Below, in pieces: positions 63,601-64,000 of a stretch of 64,000 nucleotides of DNA. The notes under the pieces were generated by a model. It saw only the letters and a program-made list of their open reading frames with translations, did not search any database and was not told the origin of the DNA. The stretch comes from Caballeronia sp. SEWSISQ10-4 2 (GTDB lineage: Bacteria; Pseudomonadota; Gammaproteobacteria; Burkholderiales; Burkholderiaceae), in assembly GCF_030464885.1 (NCBI RefSeq), contig NZ_JALPRJ010000026.1, positions 1 through 64,000 of the forward strand. The letters run 5' to 3'. The translations under genes were made by a program, and so were the position numbers. Numbering within the stretch: the stretch's first letter is position 1; every line of letters begins with the position of its first letter.

Positions 63601-64000
63601 GCCGAGACCCGCGAGCGCCAGTTACTGCAGAGTACCGACGTGCGCGCGCAGGCGGTTGCCCGCTTCCAGCAGTTCGCTGCAACCGGCCTCCTCGCGGCAG
63701 CGCTGCCCAACGTCGAGTTGCCGGACATGACGAACGCGTGGACGATCGAGCCGGCGCTCACACTCGCACGCCGCGTGGACCAGGCGCTCGGCGCAATCGA
63801 CTATGACGACAAGGCTTGGGAACGCGTGCAGCGGCGGATAGGGGAGGAATTCGTGGAGCTGCAACGCGCGCTCAGTGCGCTCGGCCATCAGGCGACCGCG
63901 GATCCGAGTGACTGGGGCTTCATCATCCAGGTTGTCTACCAGAACCGCTCCGAGCGCCCCGCCACGCTCGCGGCGCGTTTGAGCGAGGAGATCGCGCATC
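60643..64000 (+). CDS. jetC: Wadjet type II SMC-like ATPase JetC (TIGR02680 family), truncated by window end
   Basis: An open frame from ATG 60643 runs without a stop to the window end, covering about 1119 residues of an expected 1350 or so. The N-terminal head begins with LRLGLVELFHYDSEEFWFHD and contains Walker A GNNGAGKS (55-62) followed by KVLSLTLPFLLDAQLKSSRI; long coiled-coil arms rich in Glu, Arg, Ala and Gln follow (about 230-1000). Walker B and signature motifs should lie beyond the window. It is the MukB-like motor that extrudes DNA loops. The nuclease partner jetD (TIGR02679) is expected just downstream. Confidence 0.9.
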   Translation, partial: MNDSLPDWSIRPTRPRALPVPARTRWQPLRLGLVELFHYDSEEFWFHDGHLLLRGNNGAGKSKVLSLTLPFLLDAQLKSSRIEPDGDAGKKMAWNLLLGSYDRRMGYTWIEFGRLDEHGTPRYLMLGAGLSAAAGRPQVDSWFFVLESADGQQRINQDIWLTTPQRVVLTRERLREALVDRGQVFETAASYRRAVDERLFHLGSRRYDALMDTLIQLRQPQLSKKPDEVALSNALTEALPPLAQELLGDVAEALGQLEEDRRQLDEYHALSKAIQHFDDRYRVYAGTQSRRQAAVLRHAQTEFDNASRARNEAAARALAAQEYEVRAKSAHEDAEFALGRERTRLEILLADPTMKDANQLAMAVKEAEARKESLRRATSVLAETEQRVRRAIDATTSYTDRVHETQSTLADTRRRGTAQAETAGIATLFAANALGSLDSDALAALTPQTFDSAQADMRETIAHRQDDIALVRKRQGELVRTEAHHRQRQQTRDERHEAAQEAIERREQADTSVEREGQALVDAWERHFAGLEQLQVDSRVPLADLVNWVAGLSGENPARQALQRAQQQASMRLALQGQELESKRVDLGTEKQSLEQERERLESGADAQPPIPYTRSETARATRAGAPLWQLTDFRETVGETQRAGLEAALEAAGLLDAWIAPDGLLYVDSGEAMPLDTQLLRRPAHTHSLADWLQPTDTPNDSVPRDVVAALLAGIACGEHDPANSEAWVCTDGRYRLAALAGSFSKPTAEYIGYSARAAARARRIAEIAARLTQLADELAALHALLDQHALDEQQAAGEWLGAPGDEALRQAHLSATTCAREYLLARDRLAQADADLRAAEALVQDARDALKRDAADLRLPERADALPDIETALNRFTETQYRLVQVTGELRLAMTELERQRERESEMRRDQCEHATQLADSRVEAEQAIVRLEVLQESVGSKVDALQQRVRAVQQAVHDGDALLKAAAQEWRKSGEARAIAQEQAETRERQLLQSTDVRAQAVARFQQFAATGLLAAALPNVELPDMTNAWTIEPALTLARRVDQALGAIDYDDKAWERVQRRIGEEFVELQRALSALGHQATADPSDWGFIIQVVYQNRSERPATLAARLSEEIAH

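Overview
The window reads as chromosomal DNA of a GC-rich betaproteobacterium of the Burkholderia group (Paraburkholderia, Caballeronia or Burkholderia). The reasons are strong codon bias, family content (MXKDX pentapeptide protein, DUF1254 remnant, membrane-type urate oxidase PuuD, paired GntR/LysR purine regulators) and dense co-oriented operons. No rRNA, tRNA, CRISPR array or complete insertion sequence was recognised. Genus assignment is inference.

Region 1 (0.2-18.3 kb) is a purine and ureide catabolic locus. After a dodecin gene come a BMP-type purine/nucleoside ABC importer (binding protein, two permeases, double ATPase), a divergent LysR regulator and an 8-oxoguanine-type deaminase. 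Hydroxyisourate hydrolase and a haem-containing membrane urate oxidase (puuD) lie on the plus strand. On the minus strand an NCS1 transporter, allantoin racemase, PuuE allantoinase, OHCU decarboxylase, allantoicase and ureidoglycolate lyase complete the route urate -> allantoin -> allantoate -> glyoxylate + urea. A GntR/FCD regulator follows. A DUF1254/DUF1214 pseudogene, with one nonsense codon and one frameshift, sits inside the locus.

Region 2 (18.5-26.6 kb) holds a DUF1992-tadA-ldcA operon and a ddpX-ddpABCDF-type operon for D-Ala-D-Ala dipeptide import and cleavage.

Region 3 (27-36 kb) is a probable stress regulon of an ECF sigma factor of the SigF/NrsF type. Four sites match GTAACC-N16-CGAA exactly. 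They precede the sigma gene itself, a second NrsF-like gene, a DUF1223 thioredoxin-like gene, and an operon for a cytochrome b, a Tat-exported sulfite-oxidase-like lipoprotein and an MXKDX repeat protein. A TetR-GST divergent pair with a clear palindromic operator and a DHA2 drug exporter lie between them.

Region 4 (36-40.6 kb) is a metal-uptake module: a remnant of a CobW/ZigA-type GTPase gene, a perfect Zur-box-like palindrome, a TonB-dependent receptor and its own exbB-exbD-tonB. Region 5 (40.6-56 kb) contains an RNA 2',3'-cyclic phosphodiesterase, two DUF190 (PII-like) genes next to a Tat-exported beta-carbonic anhydrase, small secreted proteins, an RND tripartite efflux pump with its own two-component system, a GST, a ferredoxin-NADP reductase, and a TetR gene divergent from a small secreted protein.

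Region 6 (56.1 kb to the end) looks like the start of a genomic island. An 18-bp copy of the 3' end of guaA, preceded by a strong terminator, marks the junction. Beyond it lie degraded sequence, a VapBC-like toxin-antitoxin pair, and jetA-jetB-jetC of a type II Wadjet plasmid-defence system; jetC runs off the window end and jetD should lie beyond it.
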